Shown here piece by piece: positions 23,048 through 35,627 of a DNA stretch of 64,000 bases. Under the pieces are notes generated by a model. It did not search any database. It was not told the DNA's origin and saw only the letters and a program-made list of their open reading frames with translations. Made by a program: the position numbers and the translations under genes. The DNA comes from Lineus longissimus. Lineage: Eukaryota; Nemertea; Pilidiophora; Heteronemertea; Lineidae. Location: contig NC_088310.1 in the NCBI RefSeq assembly GCF_910592395.1, positions 12,037,501-12,101,500 of the forward strand, read 5' to 3'. Each line of letters starts with the position of its first letter. Positions within the stretch are counted from its first letter, which is position 1.

Positions 23048-25576
23048 CAGCAATGGGTCTACAAAGATTGTAGACCCACTCGGCATGTCTTGAAGTGGAC
23101 ACCGTCTATCATTTGATGAGTTTTGTCAGTTGGGATGGCGTTTTGATTATAATCTACCTGTGTGCACTACATACCCTATGGCGGAATAGGGAGCATTCAT
23201 TATTCCATATATTCTGCGACTGTAAAATCTTACCTGCTCTGCTATGGTTGTCATAGGAGACACATTTTCTACCCTCATCGCCATCATGTCGTCAATGTTC
23301 ATCATGCCTCTGCTTGTCCTTCTCAGGTGATGTATGATATTCTCTTAGTTAGTAGGGGGGGGGGGGGACTGATCAAGGAGAACCTCGGTTGCACATCAGG
23401 CCGTATATCTGCCATTCAAAAACTTATTGTTCGAGTTCCATTCAGTTCTCCAAACATTGGGATGACAATATACTAGTCATCTCTAAATGTACTATTCATA
23501 CCACGGAGTGGAATTAGATCCAGACGATGGTTGACACTAAGAATATTTAGTATCATGAAGTTCTCAACAGTCAGTCAATTCCACTCGTAAACTTTTTAAT
23601 CCACTGGGTCCTAATCGCACCTTGCTCGTCCTTTCCACTCAGATATGGTTGTCTTTCCTGGAATTATTACGCGTGGCAGGCAGTTAAAAAAACCTGCTCG
23701 AAATTTCAGGAAGGTCGGAATATTATCCCGAATTCATGCGCAGGAACCTTCGAATTAAGTACTTATCCTAGTTTTCCTTAAAGTTCCGGAACGAATATAC
23801 TTCAAATCATGTCAGGGTCATTAATAGGTACAGAGTAATATTATACACGCACTCATATTACCTTTCCAAATACCTAAAGTTTTCCGACAATAAGTTAAAC
23901 CCCTCTTATGAAAATAAATATTCTACTTGGTGACGGAAAACAAATTGCTATCCGGATTAGGGCGACTCATTTGTCAAGATAAGGGAACACGTAGTATTTA
24001 CAAACGCCAGCCATGCTAAACCCGTCCAAATTATATTTTGACTACGGTAAAGCATAATTCTCCCAAAAGTAAATGGTTAGGTAGGGGTATTTAAAAAAAT
24101 CCTGCTTTAAAGCAGATTGGACGGAAATGCTTTCAATTAAGCGAGTTACCAGCGATATCGTTTTGAAAATAATGTAACTATTATGGTCGTGCGATAATTT
24201 AAATACATAGTATAAATAGTTTTCATTCGTAACAAGTACATGTAGTTTCAGACAGTGTAGTAATCGTGTGCTTATATATACATGTGCATGTGCATGTGCT
24301 CGAACGATGGGATAGACGCTCGCGTTGGCCTTTCGAGCATTTGCAAAACGTCCCTATTGTCGTTGTAACCTCCTGGTTCGTGAAATGGAACACGTATTAT
24401 TCTCTTTTTAGATCGCTTTATTTGCTACACGAAGTTACACAGACGGGCAGTGTGGTTGTTCTCCCCATCATCCTTCGGAGAACCAAATTCTCCGGGTCAC
24501 CGAAAGGCGGGTTCTGCACAGGGTGACCCAAAAACATTCAATACACAACAGTATTATGGATTGGGTCAAAAATAGCAAGCTGACAATAGTATTTGTAGTA
24601 ACAGAGAATATTACATGAAAGAGGATTCTTTGTGCTTTAGAAATAAATTATTTTTGATGGGATCATCTACTTCACCACTGACACAAACACCACCACTAAA
24701 CTCATCTGCTAACTCATCTGCAAACTCTGTAAAATACTACAAGTACAACCACGCGGACACAGGATTTTGTGAAGAATGATTCGAGGGACTATCTTTCCGT
24801 TTACACCAGACCCAGGTTCCATGTACACGATGCACAGCCATGAAAATCACGTGACCATCTGACACTTAACCAAATGCATTTCTAAATGTCGCCATGACAC
24901 CTCCTTGAAACACTCTTGATCAAGCCTCACCCGCATGTTCACGTATGAGGCCAAACAGAACGTGGTAAAACGGCTGGAGTACATTTGTTAACCCAATAAT
25001 TCAATTTTCGCCTCTTCAAGCATAATTAATAAACATGACTGTGCTAACATCTGTCCAGTGCGATACCTGTCGATAAAACGTATTTTAGTCTATAGTGTTA
25101 TTTCAATAGTGCTTGCTAGTAATTATACGAGTTTCATGTGACTGTGTATTCATTTGTTGTAGCCATGAGACCTGACTGGCTAGCCATGATTGGCTGCAGA
25201 CTTTGTGACTGCTGCAGAATCAATAGCATTAAAATGCTAAAAAAAGAAGTGGCCAGATAAATGTGAGCAGTTTGCATGTTTTTGGTTGATCTTAGGTATG
25301 TACAGTACGTTGGTATGTATATCAAACCGACCAGATCACATTCATGTACGTTTACACGGCAGTCGCCGAGTCTAGACCGATCCAGATCGACCTACAGAGC
25401 ACTGTTTTATGGTGTGCACTGTCGGACGTTGACATTATTTTGTCAATAAATACACCGGGTGACAATTTTATTTCACAAATATCTGCAAGAAAGTCATGTG
25501 TTCGTTCAGTTATCAGAGTGATCATTTATTCGGACAAACAGTGACAAAATGAAATTTATATCAAACCGAATGCAAT
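23048..25576. other. Gene-poor stretch
   Basis: No supported gene. A run of 13 G at 23355-23367 and a GTGCAT repeat near 24283 are the only simple repeats noted. Confidence 0.45.
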
Positions 25577-25927
25577 GACACTTCGGAACTTCGGCCTGGA
25601 TATGACGACTGAACGGATTGCGCGTAACTGACGGACATGACCTCTAGCGCATCTCGAGCTCCTTCAAAGAAAACACTGTGTTGCGCTGATCAACTGCAAA
25701 TCATGCATAGTCGGGTTGGCACGATGTTTGCAACAGGGAGTTTTCGCAATCCCCCGAATGGCCAACGTGAACGCCTATCTCATTGTTTGACCACCTGAGA
25801 ACGAAGTCGTCGAATAATGGGATAGGCGTACACGTGGACGTTTTGCGGGCTATGTGAAAACTCCCTAGTGCAACGTGTTGTTTTCTTTGAAGAAGATGTG
25901 CGTTAGAGACCGAAGTTCCGAAGTGTC
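25577..25927. mobile_element. Fold-back MITE, about 351 bp
   Basis: Starts GACACTTCGGAACTTCGG and ends with the reverse. Inner arms also pair: AGAAAACACTGTGTTGC with GCAACGTGTTGTTTTCT, and AACGCCTATCTCATT with AATGGGATAGGCG. No clear target duplication. Confidence 0.65.
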
Positions 25928-26957
25928 GTACTTATGATATTACAGTCATTATTGATATGCAATGTACATTGCACAACAGATACAATGCTTTGACATTAAT
26001 TTGTAAATTAATTATTAATCTGGATATCAATGTGGTTGTTGACGTCGATACAAGTTTTGACTGTCAGTGTTGCGTGACCAAGAATAAAGCAAAATGCTCC
26101 GCGATTACATGTGTACGCGTCACGGACTTCGTCTACACATGTGACGTCACAACTAGGGTTTTAGCGCCAGGCAAATTTAAAGTACTTTAAAAACGGGCTC
26201 ACTGAGCAGCATTTAGCTAACAGAGCCAGCAAAAGACGTAACATTTCCTACTCAATCTCATGATCGCCGAGGAAGCGATTTGCGACGTCAGAAAAACAGT
26301 TCCTACGTGTCCGAAGTCGGCTATTTGACACGCCGTGATTTGACGCGTACTGAAAGAAATAGAAGTACGATCATGATTGTTAGTAACAAGTGCTGTTGAG
26401 GAACTGATGTAAGTCACTACAATAGCACGGTTGAATGTCTGGGGCCTTATTCACAAAAGTCTCGCTAAGTATTTGCGAAGCGAAGCGTTTGCGAGACCCA
26501 TGCGCAATCGCTAACTTAGCGAAGCGAGCGTTTCACAAAGGCCTTCGCAATATTTCGCTATGTCTTCGCTGTCCCTCTCTACTAGCGAATTCGCTAAAGT
26601 TCCGCAGGCGCGATTACTGATTACGTGATCCATGGTTTCGTTTTTACAATACAAAAAGCACCAACGTTTCCTGAGGTATTTAGGCTTTATGTAACTAATG
26701 TTTTAATTTTAGGGCGTGGATGGCTGGCCTTGGGACTTATTGCATATTAGGGTCCTTGAGGCCTCAGTATATTTCTATATATGTCAGGTTCCGTTACCAC
26801 GAGTAGTACAAAGTCTGAGTAATACATGTAGCTTCATGTAAGATGATAGGGGGCCTATCCGTCAAAGATGAAATAGGCTGGGAGGTAACGTTGGCGTACG
26901 GGTTAGGTAGCACATACAAGGATAGTTGAATGTTAATTTGGAGATCTTAGGCATGTA
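25928..26957. other. Gene-poor stretch with a possible MITE end
   Basis: The block at 26440-26610 starts GGGGCCTTATTCACAAAAG and holds inverted GCGAAGCGAAGCG / TTAGCGAAGCGAGCG text, typical of Harbinger-derived MITE ends, but a matching far end was not found. Confidence 0.4.
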
Positions 26958-27480
26958 CAGTCCTACCAGAAAGTAAATGTCCACCGTTTTTTTAAAAATA
27001 TTACAGAGATAAAATAAGATATTTGAATGCGGTTTTCAGCAGAGTATGGTATATTTATTTGGTCATATATCTGTTGTATTTGGATGCACCTAATTCCATC
27101 CCTTCATTATGTAACAAACATTTAAAAAAGGTCCAAAAATCACTTTTTTTATTTCATGTGGCCTTTTCAAAAATTCAAATGAGCCCATGAACTGTGCTTT
27201 ATGACCATCTTTGTTTGGCACTTGCAATTCCATAGAGTGTGTTCTATAGTCATGACAAATGCACATTTTTGCTTAGGATGTGTATGTTAGTTTTTAGATC
27301 TCGCCCATAACCTTTCGCTATCCCGGGCCGCCGAGAAATTCACCGAGAATGAGCCATTTATGCGTGTGACGTCATCAGTCTATGGGTGGGTTTTTCCGAT
27401 CCCGATTGAGGTTTCCGAGAATCAGGCGCTGGATCTCGCATTGCCAAACGAGGACATTGGATCGAATATTGAACAACAAA

Positions 27481-27507
27481 ATGGCTAATTTGTGGGACAC
27501 TATTGCG
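27481..27507 (+). CDS. Possible first coding exon (nine codons)
   Basis: ATG GCT AAT... (MANLWDTIA) followed by GTAGGT, preceded by a GC-rich, promoter-like stretch just inside the left end of the Harbinger-like element. It may be exon 1 of the accessory gene; its phase (0) does not directly fit the exon at 31371. Weak. Confidence 0.25.
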
Positions 27508-28039
27508 GTAGGTAGTTTTGTAGAGATGCACGGCAGTAACGGTAGAGTGCTAATCTAAATCAAGCAATGAAAATGTGGTAAATTGGGCTCCCAAGGTGCA
27601 AAAAGTATGCCGCTCTGCCGTGTCGGCCCACTTAAGTAATGTTTCAATGGGCGGATGCATGCATGCATGCATGATGAGTCGCGTTGTGTTGTTGTATTCT
27701 AAAATACCTTGGTACCGTAAAGTCAACTTTTAAATGGAAAATGCATAAGCCTCGTTCTGAGAGTGGAGTGTTTTGGACACGCAACCAAGTTCCCTCGGAT
27801 TGCACTAAAATGTGGAAATCATGCACACAGCTCACTTCAGAAGTTTGAGGCTCTCAAAACACTGCTTCGAACACAAATCAGCCAAGGAAGCATCAACCAC
27901 CCTAAGTCTTTTAATGAGCACTACATATATTTGCTGAGAAAAACGCTCCAAATAGCCCATTTGCGCGGATTTTAGCATCACTTGAGCAAGCCGATGCGGA
28001 CTTCCTATGCGCGCTGCCGTAACATAATGTAAACAACGG

Positions 28040-29080
28040 CGCTACCGGCGCTCCGGGCAGCGAATTTTTTTCTGCAGGATACTTCTGCCATAGTGTACAT
28101 CTGACAGCCAATCAGAATTCAAGGCAAGCACGTGTCTTTGTTGACATCATCTTTCCACATGGCGCAATAATGTCAACAATGCCACGTGTTCTGATAATCT
28201 TGGAAAGAAGAAGTTAGCAAATGGTTAGAGGAGTATATTAGCTAAAATATATTTATTTGCAGTATCTTAACATGTATTTTCATTGTCGTCAATGTCGAGT
28301 GGACTGTATTTATTGGACTTGTCTGTTAAAGGCGCACTGTGCTCGGCAAAATAGCCGAGGTTGAATGTTTATCTGTCAACCTAGTTCTGCTGTATATGCA
28401 TAGGTGGCGCCACCATTCAATTTATTTTGTTTGCTTGTCAAAATGTGTTTTATACAATGGCCCTTTCAACAATGTTCAAACTACCAAAATAGGCCTGATA
28501 CCTTCAACAAACAGCAGACATCGGATACACTGTCCCTTTAATAATTATCAACATTGGCAACACTGTCAGTGTCACTGCCCCTTAAAATTTCACAAATCGC
28601 GAGACATCGGATACACTGTCCCTTTAATAATTATCAACATTGGCAACACTGTCAGTGTCACTACCCCTTAAAATTTCACAAATCAATGCATGCACTGCAA
28701 TGTAGCGATCAGATCAGCTGATGTCTCTTTTGTACGCATAATATCATCAATTTTACAATGAATCTGTGCAATTCATTCCTAAACACTACGACACAAACCT
28801 TGAGTTGAGCATAATTGGGGTCAGACAATGAACTATTGTCACATTCACAGTTGAAGTGGCACTCGGCATGCGACTCGGTATCGTCCATTGTATTTGCATT
28901 ATCATGCATAAATAAACAGTGTGACGTCAAAGATCGCGCCAATTGTGATTGGCTGTCAGATGTACACTGTGGCAGAAGTATCCTGCAGAAAAAAATTTCG
29001 CCTCCGGGCAGCGATTTTTTTTTGCACGCTATTTTCCACACGTGCTTTTTCCTTCGACCAATCAGCGCTTTGTTATTTTT
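28040..29080. repeat. Inverted repeat pair and related blocks
   Basis: About 70 bp at 28046-28113 (TCCGGGCAGCGAA to ACATCTGACAGCCAATCA) is inverted at about 28947-29019. The text right of it (about 29000-29073) is inverted again at 30651-30726, ending in the same CCTCCGGGCAG. Probably copies of one MITE family in which CCTCCGGGCAG lies near the end. Confidence 0.55.
28517..28688. repeat. Two-copy tandem repeat, 86-bp unit
   Basis: GACATCGGATACACTGTCCC starts at 28517 and 28603; the two units are nearly identical through CCTTAAAATTTCACAAATC. Confidence 0.85.
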
Positions 29081-29632
29081 CTAATTTTATCCTCCGGCAT
29101 TGTGCATCAATTAGACAGACAACGTAATCGTCACCTGTGACCACTGCCCAAAACAATTAGTGGCGAACCCATCAGTTTTAGAGGTAGGTTAAGGCATGTT
29201 TAAGTGGATAGTTGATAGTTTTAGGTTTTTAGATGCAATACATCATGGTTAAACCGTGGGAAGTTGAAGAATATTTGGAGAAACTGGCACTTTTTTGACT
29301 TCTACTTTTCGTACAGCGATACGCAGTGATATTCGATAGAGTGATTTGTACATTATCCATCTGCGTACATCGTATGTAGGAAAAGTAATACTAGACAACA
29401 CAAACTTTGTTGCTGGTCTCCTTGGGCAGGGCACTTAATCACCAGTGCAGAAAGCAAGCATCAAGTCTTACAATGTGGACATAGACATAGGTCTAAAGGT
29501 GACTTATGATGCGTCTTGTTAAATGTGCATGTATAGTAGGCCCTATAGGAGTCTGACTCACATAGTTAGGTCTATGGGGATGCACAGAAGTGCTGCCTCA
29601 GTACTACCGGTATTGAATTTTTGTTCTCACAG

Positions 29633-30081
29633 GGTATTCTACAAATGGCTACAGGCACTCTGTCTGCAGTTTTGAGAGCACACAAGATGGATCTTTCAAA
29701 GCAAAATTTCGCTTGGAGCTGTCAACAGAAAAGGAAGCAAAGGCATGGTTGAAGTCATTTGAAGAGACAAGCCTAAGCACGTATCGGATTCAAAGAACCT
29801 ATCCAAACATACGAAACACACACAGGAAAATTGAATACAAGTTGGTGTCCAACCCACCGCCCTTGCGAGAAGGAAAGTTATGGGTGGCACAAAACACCCA
29901 CCTAGGGAGTGGTAGGCCCTGTAAACTTGATGGTAAAGAAAATGTGAAGCCTAAAAAAAGGAAACCGGTTGTCACGCCGCTGTCTTCCCAAGTGCTTCCT
30001 AGGCGCAAAGCTCCGCATAATTTAGTCAGGTGTGTGCAAAATAATGAAGCACTGGGGAAGACCCATTCAGCTAAGCTGTAA
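29633..30081 (+). CDS. Exon of a WRKY/GCM1- or FLYWCH-like DNA-binding domain protein (uncertain)
   Basis: Acceptor AG at 29631-29632, then an open frame to a TAA at 30081. The frame includes SVCSFESTQDGSFKAKFRLE, EAKAWLKSFEETSLSTYRIQ and RTYPNIRNTHRKIEYK, then a basic tail (KENVKPKKRKP). The pattern of an aromatic strand, WL..FE..S..T+ and a basic YK end resembles the small zinc-binding domains that precede MULE/KDZ-type transposases, but the usual Cys/His ligands after the last block are not evident. No ATG begins the frame, so an upstream exon is needed. It lies inside the Harbinger-like element on the strand of its accessory gene and may be a separate insertion. Confidence 0.4.
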
Positions 30082-30810
30082 TTCTGCCAGTAATTCTGCT
30101 ACAGGTTTTCTGCGTCTTCATCTGTTAATGGCAGTATGAGTACCTTGTTCACAAATGGGTTTACTTTGTATTTTTGTAACAATTCTGGTTTTATTTTACA
30201 TGTAACCTAGCTCAGGGCTGCTCAGGATAACAGCAAATACAATGGCAGTCTGTTAAGTAATAAAAATTACAATTGATTACCAATTAGTCAGTGTTATGTT
30301 TGATTCACACATTTGATTTCAGTGAATGCTTAGTAAAAAGGTCACTGTTGCTCCTCTTATTGGTGAGGTTTCACTTCAAGAGAGTTGCTGATGATTTAGG
30401 CAACAACCCACAACAACTGTGGTCTTGTTAGCAAAGCTTGGTCTTGTACACGAGGTTGGCCTCAGACTTTGTTTAAGTCACAGTCCATTGAAATCTGCCC
30501 ATCCCATCCCTTAGTAGAATTCCCCTTAGTCGATCAAAACAAATGCACGTGTCTGAGGCTATTTATGTCACCGCGAACCGCCGAAGACTGCCGAGGGCAA
30601 TTCCCGAAGAAATGACATCATCGATTCGGTCAGAGGATGAAATTAGAACATAAACAAAGCGCTGATTGGTCGAAGGAAAAAGCACGTGTGGAAAATAACG
30701 TGCAAAAAAAATTTCGCCTCCGGGCAGGCAATGGATGGAATTTGCCAAATTCGCACATATTCAAGTTATTTTCGTGGCCTATCTTTTTAAGTTTGAGGTA
30801 TTTTAGAATA

Positions 30811-30911
30811 GAAATTGAACCCTCGGGTGGAGCTAAAATTTCGTTCGTTTTAGCTCCACCCTCGAGTGCCTTGGTAACTCAACCAAGGTCCTCCGCCTCG
30901 GGTTCAATTCC
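30811..30911. repeat. Double stem-loop
   Basis: Outer arms GAAATTGAACCCTCGGG and CCTCGGGTTCAATTCC enclose inner arms GGGTGGAGCTAAAA and TTTTAGCTCCACCC. No ORF. It looks like a small fold-back element. Confidence 0.65.
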
Positions 30912-31370
30912 TTAATTCTGGAGAACATGCAAGCGAACCAAATAGAACCTCCAGATATGTAAACAAATTGTACCAGTAGGTGAACCTAAAAATCAGCGAG
31001 TATCAGGGTGAGGGATCGGAGCACATCGAGTAAAGACTAAAGTAGGCATGGGTGTAGCAGCTGGGCCGGGGTGGGGGCTTCAGCCCCCTACATTTCAAGA
31101 AATTTGTGGATTTTTTCAGACTTTCACCGTGATTTGGGGTGAGTGTGGTGTGTGGCATAAATTTTGATATTTATTTGCATTATGGGTTTCTTTCCCTTCA
31201 GAAATTATAATTACCCAGCCCTATATCAGATCCATCTGAAAGGGCAGATGACCAACACAAGGAGGCACCATCAGGGTATGTACAAACATGGACCTGAACA
31301 CCTGAAATATTGTCTCCTGAAGAAATCATAAAACATTAAGCCCTAATGTGGTTTTGATAATTGTTTTCAG

Positions 31371-32376
31371 TCCGAAGATGCTTCCGTACAACCCGAGGGT
31401 GGAGAAATTGTTGAAAGCTTTTAAATCAGAGCAAATGGCGGCACTGAGAAGGTAAGACATGTAAAATTTTAAGTGAACTTGAACATGCAACCACACCAGT
31501 TTCCAAGGGTTTGCATCTAATAGTGATGCATCAATGTGTGCCTGAGAGTATCACAACTGAACACCTTGTATCTACATGTACAGAAACGAATGAGATGTAG
31601 CCTATTGCAGGGCAGATGCATCCACTGTAGAAATGGGGAATCTTTGATAAAATACTCAATTCCTGTGCTCAATGATATCTAAATTGATTTGTTTCCTATG
31701 TGCCATTTTAAAAATGGTGGGTGTAGTAGGCTAAACTCTAAAATCAAAGGGCCTTGATGGTACATGTTACTCTGTCTTTTCTTGCAGATCAGGAACAGCT
31801 GAAGAATACACAGAGAGAGACAGCCTTTTGACTGAGATATCTCAGATGAAGGATGAATCGCACATCAAAAAAGCCTCTGAGACAAAGGGTTCCGATGACA
31901 AAGACATCATAAAACAGGGGGAGGCCATAAGGAAACATGCCATGGAAGGCATGGCAAAAAAAGGTAAGCATTTTGGTCTCAATAAAGGCCCCCAAGTTAT
32001 TCAGATTCTTGTCCTGTACAGGTATTGTAATGTATAGCAAGTTGTTGTTTTTGCCTGAGTACTCGTTATCATCTTTATATGGTTTTACACCAAGACACCC
32101 CTCCCCCCCCCCCCCGCCTGGATGGTATGTTTGACGCATTGAACATAATCTGTGCCATATAATATTTCAATCCGATATAGGCTATCTTCCTGTAATATCT
32201 CACGGGTTTTTATTTCAGATGACTCTACCCCATCGAAAAAGGTCAGGAGAACACAATCCATGTCTGAGTATGTCGAGTACAAAAAAGCAGAAATTGAGCT
32301 TAGAAAGGAAGAGTTAGAGGTCAGAAAGCAGGAACTGCAAATGGAAAGAGAGGAGAAAGAGAGACTGTTTCGATGA
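31371..32376 (+). CDS. Harbinger-type accessory protein, C-terminal coiled-coil part (3 exons)
   Basis: Exons 31371-31451, 31788-31963 and 32219-32376 join in phase via GT-AG introns and end at TGA. The product contains YNPRVEKLLKAFKSEQMAA, then RRSGTAEEYTERDSLLTEIS, a lysine-rich KKVRRTQ stretch and a long charged helix, EIELRKEELEVRKQELQMER. Such tails follow the Myb/SANT-like trihelix domain in the second protein of PIF/Harbinger elements, which carries the transposase to the nucleus and to DNA. The Myb-like domain should be in upstream exons (phase 2 into 31371), which I did not find. It faces the transposase gene (34550-35627). The reading frame is intact where seen. Confidence 0.55.
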
Positions 32377-32569
32377 TGAAGACCATGCTTGAGAGTATGA
32401 AAAAGTAGTGTTATCGTTGTCTACCTATTGTTCAAAGGACACTTTTTCTTAACCACCCTGTAGGCAGAATGACTGTTACCAATTACAATTACAATTACAA
32501 TAACTTTATTAACGTATAACTACAGCAAGTTACCAGTCTAGCAGCTGTTGAAAATTCATATGACTTTTT

Positions 32570-34110
32570 GGCTCACCGTAGGGGAGTCTATACGATACCG
32601 CAGTGTCCGTCGTCCGTCGTCGTCGTCGTCGTCCGTCGTATCCTAGTTCAAAAACAGTGGCACGTTTTTTAACCGCTAGGCCTATGAACTTATAACTTTG
32701 TACACATGACCCCCTAGGTCAGATGACCCGTGACACTAAATTTCTGTCCGATCTGATTCTCTACTTGGCCACCAGTGGGCCAAATGTGGATATCTAAAAA
32801 GTGTGATATCTCGCTTATTAGTGACTTGTTTTCGATAAAACTTTTGTGGTAGGTACTCATAGCAAGGATACATCATATATCTTACGGGTTTTTAATTTGA
32901 TCTACTTTTCAAGGTCGCAGAGGTCAAATGGCGTGAATTGGCCGTTTGAGTGTAACTATGGCACGTTTCTCAACTACCAAAGCTAGCTTGAAACTTGGTA
33001 CATATAACCCCCTATATCAGATAACCTCTGGTGCTGAATTTCAGCCTGATCTAATTCTTGACTTTGCCACCAGGGGGCCAAAACAGAAAAAGTAAGAAGT
33101 GCAATAGCCTGCTTATTAGCAAATTGTTTTTGATGAAATTTTTATGGCAGGGACCCCTAGCAAGGTTACCTCAGATGTTGCACGATTTTTCGGATTTGAC
33201 CTACTTTTTAAGGTCGCAGAGGTCAAATGGCGTAAATTTGCCGTTTGAGTGTAACTATGGCACGTTTCTCAACCGCAACAGTTATGAACTTGAAACTTTG
33301 AACGAATGACCCCCTAGGTCAGTTGACCTTTTACACTGAATTTTGGTTCGGTCTGGTTATTGACTTGGCCACCAGGGGGCCCAAACTCAAAACTCAAAAA
33401 GTGTGATTTCTCGCTTATTACTGATTTGTTTTTGATAAATGTTACATGGTAGGTACTCCCAGCAAGGATACATCACATATCTTACGGGTTTTTGATTTGA
33501 CCCACCTTTCAAGTTCACAGAGGTCAAAGTTGAAAACTTTACCGTTCTTGGTACGTTTTGTCGTTGTTCAATGTAAAGAGTTTTAATTTTGTGTAATGAT
33601 GCATCTAAGAAGCCACTATTTGTATGCCAAGTTTCAGCCAGATCGGAATTCAAATATGGCCGAAATTGCATGTTTTGTTGGTTTTTCCTCGTATTGTGGC
33701 AATCCAAAGGTCGTGAGTTCAAACCCCGGTCAAGGACAGCCAAAAATATTTTTATTTTTCATCTTTTCCTTTTTTCTTTTCTGAGTTCTATCTTACATTT
33801 TCTTCATTTTTTGATTTATTTGGTGCCATAGATTTAATTAGGCGGCCATCTTGGAAATCGTTTTTTGCCGATTGCTGTAGTGTAACGAGTGATGAAATTG
33901 TTATGGTCAGGTGGATGTGTCTACATCACATATCACCCTGGTTTGTTATTTGACCTACCTGTCAGGGTCACTGAGGTCAAAGTTAAAAATATATTCACCA
34001 TTGTCATGGAGTGGCACGTTTCTTCACTATCATTTTCACCTAGACTCTACAAGCTTGGAACCACAAGTCTCGGATTCACCACTTGGCCAGGGCCGGCTCT
34101 GAACTGGTCA
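32570..34110. repeat. Tandem array of about 299-bp units
   Basis: GAGTGTAACTATGGCACGTT recurs at about 32948 and 33247, with earlier (32648) and decayed later (33540, 34005) copies. Each unit also has CTACTTTTCAAGGTCGCAGA (GGTCAAA) and GACTTGGCCACCAGGGGGCC. It is preceded by a GTC-rich run (CCGTCGTCGTCGTCGTC, about 32608) and an (ATTACA)n stretch at 32478. A GTGAGTTCAAACCCCGG word at about 33712 resembles a tRNA-type B box, hinting that the unit includes a SINE. Non-coding, though short ORFs occur. Confidence 0.75.
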
Positions 34111-34549
34111 CAGATGCATGTATAAATTATGAGAGGCCTACATACTGTAGCACTTTCTGCAACTGTCTACTAAAAATACTTACGGTGAGCACAATGGCCC
34201 CTGGCCGTTTCATTTTGGATGAACTTTCATCCTGAAGTGTTATTTTCGTCAGATGTATTTTCTTCAGGTTTAGAAAGTGTTCATTTCTGAACAACTCATT
34301 TGGGTGAACTTTGATCATTTCACTGCCAACACGACCAACAGGTCAGTAGTTTGAGATTTGTCATATAGTTTTTTTGAATTTTTGAATTTTCATTGTTGAA
34401 ATAAAAATATAGTTTATGTTTCAACTTGAGTCTGAACTTCTAATTTCCCAAAAAATAGTCTATAGAAAGCCAATCCCACATGAAGAGTCTGAGAGTTGAT
34501 GATGTGGCTCTTATTGGTCCTTTACAAAGCGTCCCCTAGTAAATCGTCA

Positions 34550-35627
34550 TTAGTTCCCAATGTAATCCTGAAGTGATGGAGCCTCCATTTCAAAATAGGA
34601 GCCGGTCTGTGATCCGTATAGGCAAGTGTGAAAATTGGTCAGAAGCCCTGCCACTAAGTAATACTTAGCAACAGGCTGAAGGAAGACCTTTAAATTCTTT
34701 TTAAAGTCAACAAAGGCCCAATATTTCAGAATTTTTCCAAATGTCCATTCCACCGAAGTGCGCACACCAGACATTGCGGAATTGAAGTCTTCTTGTTGCT
34801 GAGTGAGACCAGCTGCTCCTTCTCTGAACGGGGAAATTAACCAAGGGCGGTTTGGGTAAGGTGGATCTCCCTATATGTAGAAGTTGTCTCCTGTTGCCGT
34901 TCGGGGCAACTGGTCGAGCTGGCGAAGAAGACCACTTTCCCTCAAAATGCCGGAGTCATGTCTGCGTCCTTCAGCCGGCCCCCACAGATTCGCGATTAGT
35001 CCATTAGGAAGCGTCAATGATTGAAATTTAATCGCGTGTACCCTCTTGTGCCCATTGAATACCACTCTTTGAAGACGAATTGGTCGGCATATCGGCCTTA
35101 CAGTCCCGTCTATGAAGCCGAAGCAGTTCTCTAGAGGGGCACCATGGCCATGAATCGCGTCAGCGTAGGAGCGAAGATGGTTGGCATCCATCCACGGCTG
35201 ATCAACCCGATTTAAAAGATGACCATGCCTTCTGTTAATGAAGTCGACCGTCTCGTTTATGGCAAGTGATAGCACTGAGGTGGGTCGGCCAAACAATTCT
35301 TCCATATGAGTCAAGACGGTTAGGGTATGAAAAGCGCCTGAGTGTCATGCAGAGAGCATCCTCTGCCCGTACTACAGACCGGTTTCCGCAAATTGTCACC
35401 GGTCGAAAGTCGAGCACAATATCTCTTATCTCATCCTTTCCAAATCTAAATTTATCCAAGCATTGCGCCTCGTTCAGTGAGTCAAGATCAAATCGGCTAC
35501 AGTTGAGGTCAAACGTCGGCTGTTTTTGGTGAAGTAGCTCATTCTCCATTACAAAATCCAATAAATCTTCGTCGTCGAATTGTATGGTCAGGTCCATCAA
35601 AATTCGCGCCGTTCCTCCCGTTGCCAT
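34550..35627 (-). pseudogene. PIF/Harbinger (HARBI1-like) DDE transposase, frameshifted and with an internal stop
   Basis: The frame starts at 35627 (MATGGTARILMDLTIQ) and reads through a PIF-type N-terminus to MTLRRFSYPNRL. There a one-base shift near 35308 moves coding to the next frame (MEELFGRPTSVLSL). The first catalytic aspartate is in FGFIDGTVRPICRP. In NFYI-stop-GDPPYPNRPWL, a TAG at 34871-34873 just precedes the second aspartate (GDPPYP). The glutamate is in GVRTSVEWTFGKILKYW, and the frame ends near 34550. So all three DDE residues survive, but one frameshift and one nonsense codon prevent a full product. Harbinger transposases act with a Myb-like partner, here probably the gene at 31371-32376. 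Family assignment is strong; a sequencing-error origin of the breaks cannot be excluded. Confidence 0.8.

Noticed and set aside
33700-33745. tRNA-like B box (GTGAGTTCAAACCCCGG)
   Set aside because: No A box, acceptor stem or cloverleaf could be made, so not a tRNA gene; kept only as a possible SINE hint.
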